A model generated the notes under the pieces. That model did not search any database and had not been told where the DNA came from. It worked only from the letters and a program-made list of their open reading frames with translations. The translations under genes and the position numbers were made by a program. Shown here in pieces: positions 53,191 to 64,000 of a stretch of 64,000 bases of DNA (position 1 is the first letter of the stretch; each line of letters starts with the position of its first letter). The DNA lies in NCBI GenBank assembly GCA_019915015.1, contig JAHBBC010000004.1, positions 1,798,001 through 1,862,000 on the forward strand. The letters run 5' to 3'. Source of the stretch: Auriscalpium vulgare (lineage: Eukaryota; Basidiomycota; Agaricomycetes; Russulales; Auriscalpiaceae).

Positions 53191-53866
53191 ATGTCCAAGG
53201 AACTATACGCCGTCGCAGGTACTGTATCACGACCGAAAGCTCCTCTGAACGTCTCTCATCTGGCCCAGATTTCTGTCTTATCCCTATCGGCACTGGAAAC
53301 GATGCCTCAGTGCGTTTGCAACCTTTCTGATCTTCCTCGATAGCGCTACTAGTAGACCTATTACATCTTTCTGAAGGTGTCCGAGTACATTGCAGAGTGC
53401 GCTCGTGTCCTTGACAAGTCGGGTCTCAAGTACCAGGTAAGTACGCCTCTTTTAATCAATCCAAGCGCTTCACGACCGCTACGTCCAACAGATGCAGTGC
53501 GCACTCTGTCCTATCGCACGCTGGACATATCTGATGTAGCTCTATGTTCTACCTTTATCTTCGTAGTGGTTACGGAACGAACCTAGGTGCGTTGTATATA
53601 TCCATCGCTGTCGCCCGACTGACGAGCTTCAAGAGGGTCCTTGGTCTGCTGTCTCACAGGCCATACACGACTGCCATGCTGCCGTGCATGCCAAAGGCGC
53701 GCCACGTATTGCGACGGACATCCGTATCGGCACACGCGATCCGCCTCGCCCGACGACTTCGTCGACGCCCGCAAGCGACTCCGGCGAAAACGCGCGCAAG
53801 CTGCGGCGTGTGCAGGAGATCCTTGGGCGCGAGCATGTCGGATCGGCGGGAGAGAGGGATCCCTGA
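53191..53866 (+). CDS. YkoF/MTH1187-superfamily small protein (ECM15-like)
   Basis: A 128-aa protein of the UPF0045 thiamine-binding-like fold. Six exons: 53191-53218, 53269-53309, 53377-53436, a 5-nt micro-exon ATGCA (53492-53496), a 20-nt exon (53567-53586) and 53634-53866. The phases all fit and total exactly 129 codons. The spliced protein reads MSKELYAVADFCLIPIGTG, VSEYIAECARVLDKSGLKYQ, MHGYGTNLEGPWSAVSQAI, HAKGAPRIATDIRIGTR, matching the family through every junction. The micro-exon supplies the conserved Met-His of MHGYGTNLEG. Bacterial and archaeal members bind thiamine or related ligands; the fungal role is not established. Confidence 0.88.
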
Positions 53867-53983
53867 AGCGTGCAGACGGGATAGACGAGAGAAGAAGAAA
53901 CGACGGTATGGATATGATGGTAGCTTATGGGTGATAACATCAGTCAAGAAGGAAATCGACACATGATACAGAATGCTTCGCAT

Positions 53984-56900
53984 TTAAAGCTCGACACTTC
54001 CAGACCTCAGTTCCTCCTTCACCTGAACGCTTTGGCCGTCCTCCTCCTCGTCCGCCTCTTTTTCCCACATCTTTACGAGGGCATCTCCGAGTGCTTCACC
54101 CAGTGCTCTCGCCAGTGGAATCGGCACGGCATTCCCGATCTGACGCAGTTGCTGGATAGACAGGGTCAGAGCCGGTAGCTGGAAGACCGATACTCGACGT
54201 ACGTCGCCGAGGATTCTAGATGGCTTGTCATTGACGGACTTGAACTTCCAGTGATCCGGAAATCCCTGTGAGCGCGCACACTCACGCACAGTAAAGACCC
54301 GCTTTTGCTGGTCATGGAACACCATCAGTCACGGCGCGAACCGCAGACACAGATAACACAGACAGTTGGGTGTAGTACGCTGCTGCCCTGCGAGTTGGGA
54401 CGCACAGTCGTCGTTGCGGTACGGAAGAACCCTTTCATGCCCGTTCGCGCATAGAGCCCTTGAATGACTTTCCCTTGCGCAGCCTTCTTCCCCAGCGCCA
54501 GCGCCTGCGGAAGATCTGCATTTCGCGTCGGGAATTTGATGAAGAAGCTAAGATAAGTACGGCGCACCTCTGTAGTCTGCATCGGGCTCGAGGGGAACAT
54601 TGACCGTCCTACGAGACGGATGAGCATTTGTTGGCAGCATGACAGTGAACAGTACACTCACCTCTCAATGACAGCGTGCGAGTAGTGGCCGGTATAGTGG
54701 TCGTTGACTGTCTGCCCGCTATCCCGGCGCATCCATACTTGGTACAAGGTTCGCGGCTCCGATGCATACGGCGCGCCGTTTGGATATCCCGGGAAACGGC
54801 CTACTTTCTCGCTCTTCGTGGCTTCGAATGCGTCGATGCCGGCCGCTGCACGCTCGTTTTCCTCGTCGGTGTCTCGGCGCTTGCGCGGGATCACGATGTG
54901 TGGGTTTACCCAGTCAAATGGAGGCTACAGCGAGCATATGAACGAAATGCCAATCACGATGCAGAGGTACATACCAAGTCCGAAAGTGCATCCTCGACAG
55001 TCACTGCATAGAGAGGTGCTGCACTCATGATGTCTCCCGAAAATGGTGCACGAGTGACTGGGTAAAGCTGCTTCCCATTCACAAGTGTGGCATTCGACTG
55101 CTTCTCGAAGCAGTGGGTTGGAAGTGGGAACCGAGGTAGGGGTATGCCGATCCGAGCACCCCAGAAAATCACGCGACGGCGGCCTTGGGGTGCACCATAG
55201 TGACCTGCCTGCAGAATTTTGAAGTGGACCTGGTATCTGGACAAGGATGAGTGCAAGCAAGATATATATTAAATGGAGACATTACCCAAGAGACACAAGT
55301 GAGCGCAAGATGAACTTCACCACACCTTGCTTCATGCCATCGACAAGACGTCTGCCCACCTGCTTCCCTTGCAGGGGGAAGTGAACAAGCCCAACGACGT
55401 TCTCAAGCAGGAAGAATTTGGGCTTGTAGAATTCCACATAGCTCATCATGTTACAGACGAGTGTGTTTCTGATATTATAATCAGAGATCAATATTCCTAT
55501 TGATGACAGCAAGTCTTACCTGACATCATCAGCCCTTTTGTAGTGGTTAGCTCCACTGAAGCTTTGACAAGGAAGGCCTTGAGATGATCAGCAACTTGTC
55601 CTTGTGACCAAGAGACTTGTGGCTCACCTCCATAAATGAAGTCCACATCCCCTGGCTGAGGCATAGCAGGGAGTAGGGTCTCTGTGATACTTCTGAGAGG
55701 TTTGGGATTCTGTCCTTCATGAATTTGAATGGCATGCTGAAGAAGAAGGTTGGTATCCTGATTGTAGACCTTTGTGTAAGGCTTGTTGTGACTGGAAAAG
55801 GTATCAAAGAAGCACAATTGTTCAGTTGAACAAGAAATACCTGTATGAAAGGCAGCAAGATGGGGAGAATTCAATAGCCCACTTGGTATCAATATAGCCA
55901 GACAGTTCAAAGCCTGTAGACAGGCCCCCAGCACCTAGAAACTCACAGTGAGACAAATATGGATATTCACTCAAATGCATCATACCTGAGAACAGTTCCA
56001 AGCCCCTCATTGGCCCATTTTTCTCCAGCAACTTCTCCTTTCTAGCCAGAGCGAGGATATGCACATGATAGCAATCATTACAAGACTGGAACTTGTCAAT
56101 GGCAAGAGGCTCCAAGTCCTCCAGAGACTTGGCTGATGGGCTGTGAGCCACATCTTGCACATAGAAGTGCTGTCCAGCATGACCATGGAGCCAGTGCTCC
56201 AGGTCTGGAACAACAGCAGGGTGAATGACATAGAATTTGCCCCAGACACTAGAGGCCTTGATAACACCAGTCTTGAGAGTGAGAAAGAGCCTGTGCTGTT
56301 CAGATACTTGTTAGCAAAATAGTGCAGTCAAGTGGATATGGGCTCACTTCATCCTTGCTATGCATAATATCAGGTCTCCTTCGACACTCTCGACGAATAA
56401 TATCATCATATCGACCAAAGTAGCGCACATGGACTTTCAGTGCGCCAGAACTCTTGCCAAGAGAGAGGCTAGTGACCTGTGCCAGAGTGAAAGGTGAATC
56501 TTCATCACCATCCTGGCAAACAAAGATGAAGTCATCTTCGTGATAAGTAGTGCCATGCAGGGAGAATGAGAGATCCTCATGGACAACAAGGTTATCTTTA
56601 GCCTTATCCAGTGCAATAAGGCCACAGGATAGACACTTCTTGAAGGGTCCACAGAGAGAAAGGGCCTCTTTTTTATCCTGGTCCGCAAGAGTCCAGAATT
56701 CTGTGTCCACCTCATCCCAGATGAGGCCACTGATCCATAACATTAGTGTGAATGAGTAGGAGACATAGCATGAAGTACTCACTTGCAAAAGAAATAGTTG
56801 TCCATATCAGTAACATCCTCAGGTGGTTCATGCTCCCCAGGAGCAAGTAGCTGAAGATTGCACTTTGACAGTATGGAGGCAAGGGGAATTGTGTCGCAAA

Positions 56901-58579
56901 GAGCCATTGGAAAGAGTGCCCTAGAATGGGTAATCTCCTGGAGAAGTGTTTTGGAGCCATGAGCATACCACTGCCCATGAAAACAGGGCTTCCCATCCTC
57001 CTCAAACATGTAGATAATTTGGGCAAACCTGATAAAGAGTGAGACATAATCAAATTGTCAAATAGATGAATACATCACCATTTGTCCCCAAGAGGGTTCC
57101 TCTGTGATTTTGACTTGAGAGCATTTTGTGCACGCTCACTATCACTATCTTCACCAGGCTCCACAACAACAGTGTCACCCACCTAATAAGTTATCAGAAT
57201 GGCCCATATAGATTACAATGGATAGGAGACTCACACGATAAGTAACACCATCGAGCTTCACTGTGTGATAGTGACCAGGTGCACCAACTCGTTCACCCCA
57301 CTCAATTGAAGAGGGGTTGCTGAGATGAACCTTTCGAGCACGAACATGATACTCATCGATTGGGTCCTCTGAAGAGGCTTGACCAGCAAGCTCCAGAGTT
57401 CTGTGGAAGAGTTCCGAAGCTATAGATTGGATGTGAGGAGTGACAACAGTCCCATTGCGGTGCTTGAGAACTTCAAGCTCCTGATTAGACTCCACCCGTG
57501 AAGCAGAAGCCAAGCTTGCTCTAGAGGAGCCGGGTTGGGGTAGACTAGGTAGGTCCGCAAGGAGACCATCTGTGGAAACGAGGTGTCGAACTAGTGGGAC
57601 CCGGTTGAGCTTGATGACATCATGTTCATCCTCAAGCTTTGGAACCCATATAGACAAATAGTCCCTCTAAATGCAGTAATCTCAGTGTTGATGGTCCAAA
57701 ATAATATCGATAGACATACCACAGATTCCAACTCAAGGTCCTCCTCAGTGAGCTCCCTCCCAAGGACATCAACAGCCAATGCAACAGCATCTGATGATTC
57801 TGCTGAGACAGCAAGAGAATTGATGAACTCATCATACTGAATGCGGGGATTCGTCGATGCAGAAGTGACAAGAAGGTGCAGCATGCGGTGTTGAATGAAC
57901 AGGTCCATGAACAGGGGAGCATACTCAAGCGATGGCTTGTCAAGGATGTACCAGGCATGCTTGGTTTCCACATATATCTTCCTGTGCAATGATTCAGTCA
58001 TAAAGACACACGAACATAATCATCAGGAAACAGTTACAAGTCAAGATGTCCATTTGCGACATTATGAACATCGAGACCACAGATTGAGGACAATTTGAGA
58101 CGCTGAGCGGGAGCCTCAGATATGTCGTCGTTGAACTCCTCGGCAAACTCCAGATCATCAGAGTCCGAGTCCGAGTCTGGGTCGTCGTTTGCCCAGGGCT
58201 TGACAGCACCAGATGCGCAAAATGCATCGGGCTTGGCCTCTGCATGGAAGAGTTCGCGGGCATCGACGAGACGGAGCGTGTCCGACGTGTAGATGGTGAA
58301 GTCCGTGAGGACGCGAATGGGCCGGTCGTCATCGCCATCCTCGAGCTCGGACTGCGTCTCCCCAATCACCTGGAGGTTCGAGTCCTCAAGAAGCTCGTCG
58401 GCTCCGACTTCGTATACGACTGTGTCAATGCGTCAGGCTCGAGCGGCACCAATTATCAATAGAACCTGCTCACGGTCATCTGCTACCACATTGTGGGCGT
58501 CGGACGGCAACGGATGGACGTAGCCACGAAGTGGGATTTCAGATGCGGTAGGACTGCGCAAGTGGTCAGGCTCCCACAT
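53984..58579 (-). CDS. DNMT1-type DNA (cytosine-5) methyltransferase, RFTS-BAH-BAH-MTase
   Basis: Maintenance-type DNA methyltransferase in about 15-20 exons. The proposed start [19 protein letters not shown] (58579) follows an in-frame stop, but an upstream exon is possible. A replication-foci-targeting domain is seen in [20 protein letters not shown]. Two BAH domains lie at about 57300-56780 ([31 protein letters not shown]) and 56780-56120 ([11 protein letters not shown]). Catalytic motifs: [42 protein letters not shown] (split by an intron inside the motif, and LPC instead of the usual PPC); [68 protein letters not shown]. No CXXC finger was seen. The central part (about 55480-57150) is nearly free of CpG. 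It is divergent from MCM7. Confidence 0.9.
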
Positions 58580-59168
58580 CTATTCCCCCGAGAAGCCGCT
58601 GAACGAACCTTAGATCGCGATCTACGGACTCGCCTGGACAAGCGTCAGCCAAGATGCACAGAAGCAGAAAAGATAACGCACGAGGGGTGGCGAACTCGGA
58701 CATATCGCCGTCGCTCCTCTCTGCCTCCTCGTCGGATGCCTGCGAGAACATGTCAGGTCGCTCATATATCTGGACCGGAACCGCATACCTCGACGGCATT
58801 GCTGCTGCGAGCCTGGCTTCCAATGGGCGGAAGCTCGATATACCAGCTCGGGCGCTGTGCGCTTGCGCGCTGCGTCACGTTAGGGTTAGTCGCGCTTCGG
58901 CGATTCGGTGCGACTACTAGTGACGCACCTGTGAGGGCGCCGGACCGCCTTCACGGTCACGAGAATGCTCCCCGTCGTCTTGGAGCTTGCGCCGCTTTTT
59001 TGGGGGTGAGCCCGTGAGGTCTGGCCTGTGCGGAATGAGGACGTATGGCGGCATACGTTGTTGCGCGAGATGGCTGGGGGAGGCAAGTCGCGCGTCCTGT
59101 CACACGGTGACATTACCGTGACGCCAGCCTCGAACGCGTCTTCCGCGACTCTCATCTCTGTCTTCGCT
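58580..59168. promoter_or_regulatory. divergent DNMT / MCM7 promoter region
   Basis: A 589-bp region between two diverging replication-linked genes. It contains an ACGCGT hexamer near MCM7. Minus frames such as 58566-58823 may include an extra 5' exon of the methyltransferase but could not be spliced with confidence. Confidence 0.5.
59134..59139. promoter_or_regulatory. ACGCGT (MCB-like) site upstream of MCM7
   Basis: An exact MluI cell-cycle-box core, the MBF binding site in fungi, 30 bp upstream of the MCM7 ATG. Chance occurrence cannot be excluded in GC-rich DNA. Confidence 0.45.
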
Positions 59169-61947
59169 ATGTCTCTCCCCGTCGTCAATCTCGGCGTCAA
59201 CTATGAATCAGAGAAAGGTGCGACAAAAGGGCTGTTGCTGGCGTGAAGCTGACCCGGGTGGCAGAGAAAATCGAGGACTTTTTGAAGACGTTTGTCGGCA
59301 CCAACCAGGGCTTGGAGGATGGCATCGCGGGTATGGACTTGATGGATGACGACGAGGACCTGGATGCGCCCAGGTCGAAAGGTCTGAAGTACATGTCACA
59401 ACTGGTACGCGTTGCATTCCCTTTAACGCGTCCATGATCCACAATTGCCCATCAGCAACGCGTCGCCAACCGTGACCAACAAATGCTGGTCATCGAACTC
59501 GAGGATCTTGCCAAAGTGCGCTGTGTGTCTATCCTGTGGCGATTGCATGACTGATCATTGCCTTTCCCGCGCAGCATGAAAAAACTGTCGCAGAACTCGT
59601 CACACGGATACGCAGTAACGCGCGACGATACGTCAGGCTCTTCAATGAGGTCGTCGACAGGCTTCTCCCCGTGCCGACAAAGGACATCAGCGAACAAGAC
59701 GAGGTCATTGACATCATCATGCACCAACGGAGAGAGCGTAATGACCAGATGGAGGGCGCCCAGGAAGGGTTCCCAGCACACCTGCTCCGACGATAGTGCG
59801 TGTCAGAGATCAACTTGTTTGACCGTCGCTGACCGTCGCTGACCGTACTCCATCCAGCAACCTATACTTCCAGCCTCTTCAGTCTGACATCGCTATGGCC
59901 GTGCGCGACGTTAAGGGCGCACATCTAGGCAAATTAATCACCGTCCGCGGGATCGTGACCCGTGTCTCAGAGGTCAAGCCGCTCTTGTTGGTGAATGCTT
60001 ACACATGCGATGTCTGCGGCTCGGAGACCTTCCAAGAAATCTCGAGCAAGCAGTTCACCCCAATCGCGGACTGCCAAAACGAGGCTGAGTGTCGACGCAA
60101 CAACATCAAGGGCTCTCTCCACATGCAAACGCGCGCATGCCGCTTCAGTCCCTTTCAAGAGGTCAAAATCCAGGAGATGGTTCGTTTTACTATTTATTTT
60201 CTATGCCATCTGGCTCATCGCGCGCTTTTATAGGCAGATCAAGTCCCAGTTGGCCATATTCCGCGCTCGATGACTGTGCACGTCAGTGGCAACCTCACGC
60301 GAACGATGAACCCAGGCGACGTCATCCACCTTGGTGGCATTTTCCTCCCTATCCCATACACCGGTTTCCAGGCTATCCGCGCGGGCCTCCTCACGGACAC
60401 GTACCTCGAGGTGCACCATATCCACCAGCTCAAGAAGCAATACAGCGACATGGAGGTGACGCCCGCAATCAGCGCTGCCATCGAAGAGCTGCAGTCGGAT
60501 CCTGTCCTCTACAGCAAGCTCGCATCGAGCATTGCACCCGAAATCTACGGCCACGTAGATGTCAAGAAGGCACTGCTACTTCTGCTCGTCGGCGGCGTGA
60601 CGAAGCAGATGGGCGACGGAATGAAGATCCGTGGCGACCTTAATATTTGCTTGATGGGTGACCCGGGTGTGGCCAAGTCGCAGCTGCTCAAGTACATCTC
60701 AAAAGTTGCTCCGCGCGGTGTCTACACGACGGGCAAGGGTTCGTCTGGCGTTGGTCTCACGGCTGCCGTCATGCGAGATCCTGTCACCGATGAGATGGTA
60801 CTCGGTGGGTCTTTCGCTTCCCGCACTTCGCCGCATCGCTCACCTCAATATTTGCCAGAGGGTGGGGCTCTTGTTTTGGCGGACAATGGCATTTGCTGCA
60901 TCGACGAGTTCGACAAGATGGAGGAGTCGGATCGTACAGCAATTCATGAGGTCATGGAGCAACAGACTATCTCTATCTCCAAGGCTGGCATCTCAACGAC
61001 TCTGAACGCCCGCACGTCCATCCTCGCCGCTGCTAACCCTCTCTACGGGCGCTACAATCCCAAAGTCTCACCCGTCGAGAACATCAACTTACCGGCAGCC
61101 CTGCTGTCGCGTTTCGATCTACTGTTCTTGATGCTGGACAAGCCTTCTCGAGACGATGACGAACGGCTCGCCCAGCACGTCACGTATGTGCACATGCACA
61201 ATCATCATCCCGAGCTGGAGTTCGAGCCCATCGAGCCCACGCTGATGCGGTAGGTGCCCTAGCAGATTTCCCGAACCTCGCCGCTTACACATCACGCAGG
61301 CATTACATTGCGATGGCACGCCAGCGCCGACCCGTTGTACCCCCAGCCGTCTCCAGCTACGTCGTTGACTCATACGTGCGCCTGCGCAAGCTCTCCAAAG
61401 ACGAGGAAAAAGCCAACAAGTCACACACCTACACCTCCGCGCGCACGCTCCTCGGCGTGCTCCGCCTCGCGCAGGCCCTCGCGCGACTGCGCTTCGCGGA
61501 CAGTGTCGAGCACGACGATGTTGACGAAGCGCTGCGTCTCATGGAGGTGTCCAAGGAGAGTCTCCACGACGAGGATGAGGACGACGCACGTGACACAGAC
61601 CGCTCGGACGTGAGCAAGATCTACCGCATCATCCGGGACATGGCAATCCATGCGCCGAAAAAGAAGAAGCAGCGCCGGTCGAAGCGGTTTGGCAGGGGCC
61701 CGCAGGGCGAGCGCGATTGGGACGACAGCGATGACGACGAGGGGGTCACAGATGAGTTGTCGATGGTCGATATCCGCTCTCGTGTACTGGCCGGCGGCTT
61801 CACAGAGTCTCAGCTAGAGGACACCATACAGCAGGTGGGTTCCCTCCTGCTCTATGTTTCTTCCAGATCTGACATACTTTCCAGTACGAGGATATGGACG
61901 TCTGGATACGAATCGCGGGCGGGTCAAAGCTGCGCTTGAACGACTAA
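59169..61947 (+). CDS. MCM7: MCM7 replicative helicase subunit
   Basis: One of the six subunits of the MCM2-7 helicase that unwinds DNA at replication forks. The start [19 protein letters not shown] splices over a short intron. A zinc finger follows (CDVCGSE ... DCQNEAEC), then [19 protein letters not shown]. The AAA+ core has Walker A ([15 protein letters not shown]), [20 protein letters not shown], Walker B ([10 protein letters not shown]), [18 protein letters not shown] and the arginine finger [18 protein letters not shown]. The C-terminal winged helix ends [16 protein letters not shown] with TAA at 61945-61947. An apparent 18-residue insertion after DEMVLG is a 54-bp stop-free intron (about 60806-60859) inside the expected [16 protein letters not shown]. 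The intron near 59800 carries three tandem tgaccgtcgc-type repeats. Confidence 0.95.
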
Positions 61948-62200
61948 AGCTTCCCAAACCCCACTTACTCATTCTACAATTGCTCTGCGATATCCATCTC
62001 TTCTGCTTTCCTGTATACCTATCGCTCGCTCCTGCTATCTGTCGTGTCATGTCATATCCCATTGGCTTGTTGCATATGTAACTAATAAATAAAAAATTAC
62101 GGCCATGCTCTAAGTCATATGCCACAGAGATTATCCACGAAGCTAGCGATCATCCATCCCACATGTGACATGAGCGTCGTCATACAATAATCCAACGTTA

Positions 62201-64000
62201 TCATCGCGTCTGCGACGCATGCTCCCAGCTCCCGTCCCCACTGCCCCCACTGCCGCTCGGGCTCGCCCTAGCGCTCACCCGTTTCTCCTCTTCCTCCGGC
62301 TCGTCGCGATACGCCCGGTGTGGGCCCGGCGTCGAGCGCGCGCTCTGCGGGTCGTCGTCGTCCAGGAAGCCTGAGTGGAAGCCGAGGCCGCCCGGCGAGC
62401 GGTCCTGCGGGCGCGCGGGGTGCAGCCCGGTGGCCTCGTCGGCGTCCTCGTCGTCCGACAGCTCGCCGACCGCGTCGTACAGCTCCTTCGTGCGCTGAGT
62501 GTCACGGTCAAGTGAGCTCATCGCGACGTCGTCGCCCGCAGGCAGCGTCGCGTACGCCGCGCGCCGCCGGCCCACGGAGCGCCGCCAGAAGAAGATGCCG
62601 ACGCCGACGCCGAAGATGAGCACCAGCCCCGCGGCGCCGAAGAACCACTTGCGGTCGGACACGAGGTTCGACATGCCGGCGAACCAGCCCTCGTCGGGCG
62701 TCGGCGTCGATGTCGATGATGGCGAGGACGGCGACGTGGTGGGGCTAGGCTCCGCGATGTCGTCGTTGCCGCCGTTGTCGAAGGCAGGCTTGTCGGCTTC
62801 GCCTGGAGCAGTGCCGTGGTCGCCTGGAAGATGGTCGGTGGGCTTGGGATGGGCCTTGGTCGACGTGGGTGGGTCAGAAGGTTCTGATTGCAGGACAGGG
62901 GGTAGGAGGGACTCGAGTATGGATATTTCGTAGGTCTTGAGAGGCGTGTCCGGGTTCACCACGGATCCGAAGAGAGAAAGTGACCAGCCAAGGAAGTGAC
63001 CGTGGCGACCTTCAGCGCCGACATCCGAGACACGAATTGTCCAGTCGCCGATCGGGTTTTCGTCCCTGATGAGAATTCAGATACGGACCCTGTAGAAATG
63101 GAGAATTGACTCACCAATGCTTGACAGACATGAAGCGCCAACCAGGATAACCAGTTGTCGCGCGGTCGTCCCTGCGCCGTGCCGCGAGCACGCTCTTGAT
63201 GCCATTCGGGCTCACAATCTCCACTTCTACATCGCCCCGCTTCGCGTGCGTGATCCACACCCTGACCGTAATATGCTCCAGCGTCTCGAAATTATCTTTC
63301 TCCAGATCTTCTTTGGTCACCGTGATCGTGTGCGTCAGTCCACCTGGCACGATGAGCTCCCCTCCGGCCATCTCGCCAAGGAAGTCGCATGTGCCATTCG
63401 CGACCTGCACGGGCGTCTTCTCGACCCACGTCTGCGGCTTGACCGATTGCCAATTTTGCGCGGCCGTCACAAAGTCATAACCGTCAAGAACGCCATAGCC
63501 GTACTTGTAGGAGAACGGCCGACCGGCCGCCGTGTTGTTCCAGTCAGGGTCTTTCGCGTTCACCACTTTCGCTGTGCGGACCGTGAGATGCTGCAGGTCG
63601 CGCCAGTTCAGGTCCGGCCTGATTTCACATCATCAGCGCGCCGTGGGTTGAAAAGAGCATTCTGAGACATACCGTACGGAGAGAGCGAGGGCGAAGACTC
63701 CGGCGGCGTTTGGAGCAGCGGCAGAAGTTCCACCATGAGTATTTGCACAGGCATTCTTACCCACGTCAGTCGTAACCTGCAAAATGGGACGTTCGTCAAT
63801 GGCTGCTTACTGCAAAGCTGAACGGAAAGCGTACGATGTGGTTTCCACTGCCGGAGCTATACGCGACCACCAAATTGGCCGCGCAAGGCTCAGAGTAGAC
63901 GGGGTGGAGGCCTTTGTAGTCAACAGCCGACACGGTGATGGAGTATATGCTGTTCGTATATCCGTCAAAATTGCACTGGTCTCCGTAGGCCGCACCGTTT
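62201..64000 (-). CDS. KEX2: kexin-type proprotein convertase, 3' part
   Basis: The subtilisin-family, Golgi-located endoprotease that cleaves after dibasic sites. The gene enters from the right edge, so the pro-region and the catalytic Asp and His lie outside. Visible: SIYSITVSAVDYKGLHPVYS, the catalytic-serine block NTHGGTSAAAPNAAGVFALA (about 63700-63760), YGYGVLDGYDFVTAAQNW, then the P domain (LEHITVRVWITHAKRGDVEV, VSPNGIKSVLA, DENPIGDWTIRVSDVG, LGWSLSLFG). After a Ser/Thr/Pro-rich stalk comes a transmembrane helix (WFFGAAGLVLIFGVGVGIFF), basic WRRSVGRRR and an acidic cytosolic tail with aromatic/acidic sorting-type motifs. The stop is at 62201-62203. Confidence 0.93.

Noticed and set aside
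1..64000. CRISPR arrays, phage or bacterial operons
   Set aside because: No regularly spaced repeats. Genes have spliceosomal introns and eukaryotic families throughout.

Overview
The window is nuclear DNA of a filamentous basidiomycete, most likely an Agaricomycete (a Polyporales-type genome is plausible; this is inference). Support: genes split by many 45-60 bp GT-AG introns, high GC, a Tad1-like LINE, F-box paralogs of a type common in mushrooms, and housekeeping genes in their fungal forms. No operons, CRISPR arrays or prokaryotic signals are present. Gene models were spliced by eye from protein-family conservation.

Region 1 (1-20.1 kb) is a rearranged F-box/TRM2 locus. Four F-box paralogs (A, B, C on minus, D on plus) share one structure, including an 8-nt first coding exon. 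Copy A is split by an 8.6-kb Tad1-like retrotransposon (1160-9806) flanked by a 17-bp target-site duplication. Copies A and B share indels, D has its own frameshift, and only C (14063-15900) is open throughout. Two adjacent 2505-bp units appear identical by eye, and each carries an F-box segment plus a stub of the 5' end of TRM2. The complete TRM2 (tRNA m5U54 methyltransferase) lies at 16.1-18.1 kb.

Region 2 (20-34.6 kb) is decayed and duplicated. It holds a broken cysteinyl-tRNA synthetase gene, a truncated free-methionine-sulfoxide reductase, two copies of a gene with a predicted MLKL-like helical N-terminus and a kinase-like segment (the first apparently open, the second with a nonsense codon and insertions), a stray 3' piece of TRM2, an intact ChaC-type gamma-glutamylcyclotransferase, and a hairpin-rich insertion of about 1.2 kb.

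Region 3 (34.8-47 kb) holds a homeodomain gene, a Ser/Thr-rich single-pass membrane protein, a glutaminyl-peptide cyclotransferase, RPA32, and a cluster of four divergent paralogs of an uncharacterised 200-270 aa family that I could not assign to a function.

Region 4 (47.5-64 kb) is dense and mostly housekeeping: ATG9, an initiator tRNA-Met, an IRS4-like EH-domain protein, a small YkoF/ECM15-type protein with a 5-nt micro-exon, a DNMT1-type DNA methyltransferase, MCM7 divergent from it, and the 3' part of a KEX2 protease running off the right edge. The middle of the DNA methyltransferase gene is almost free of CpG, unlike its surroundings.
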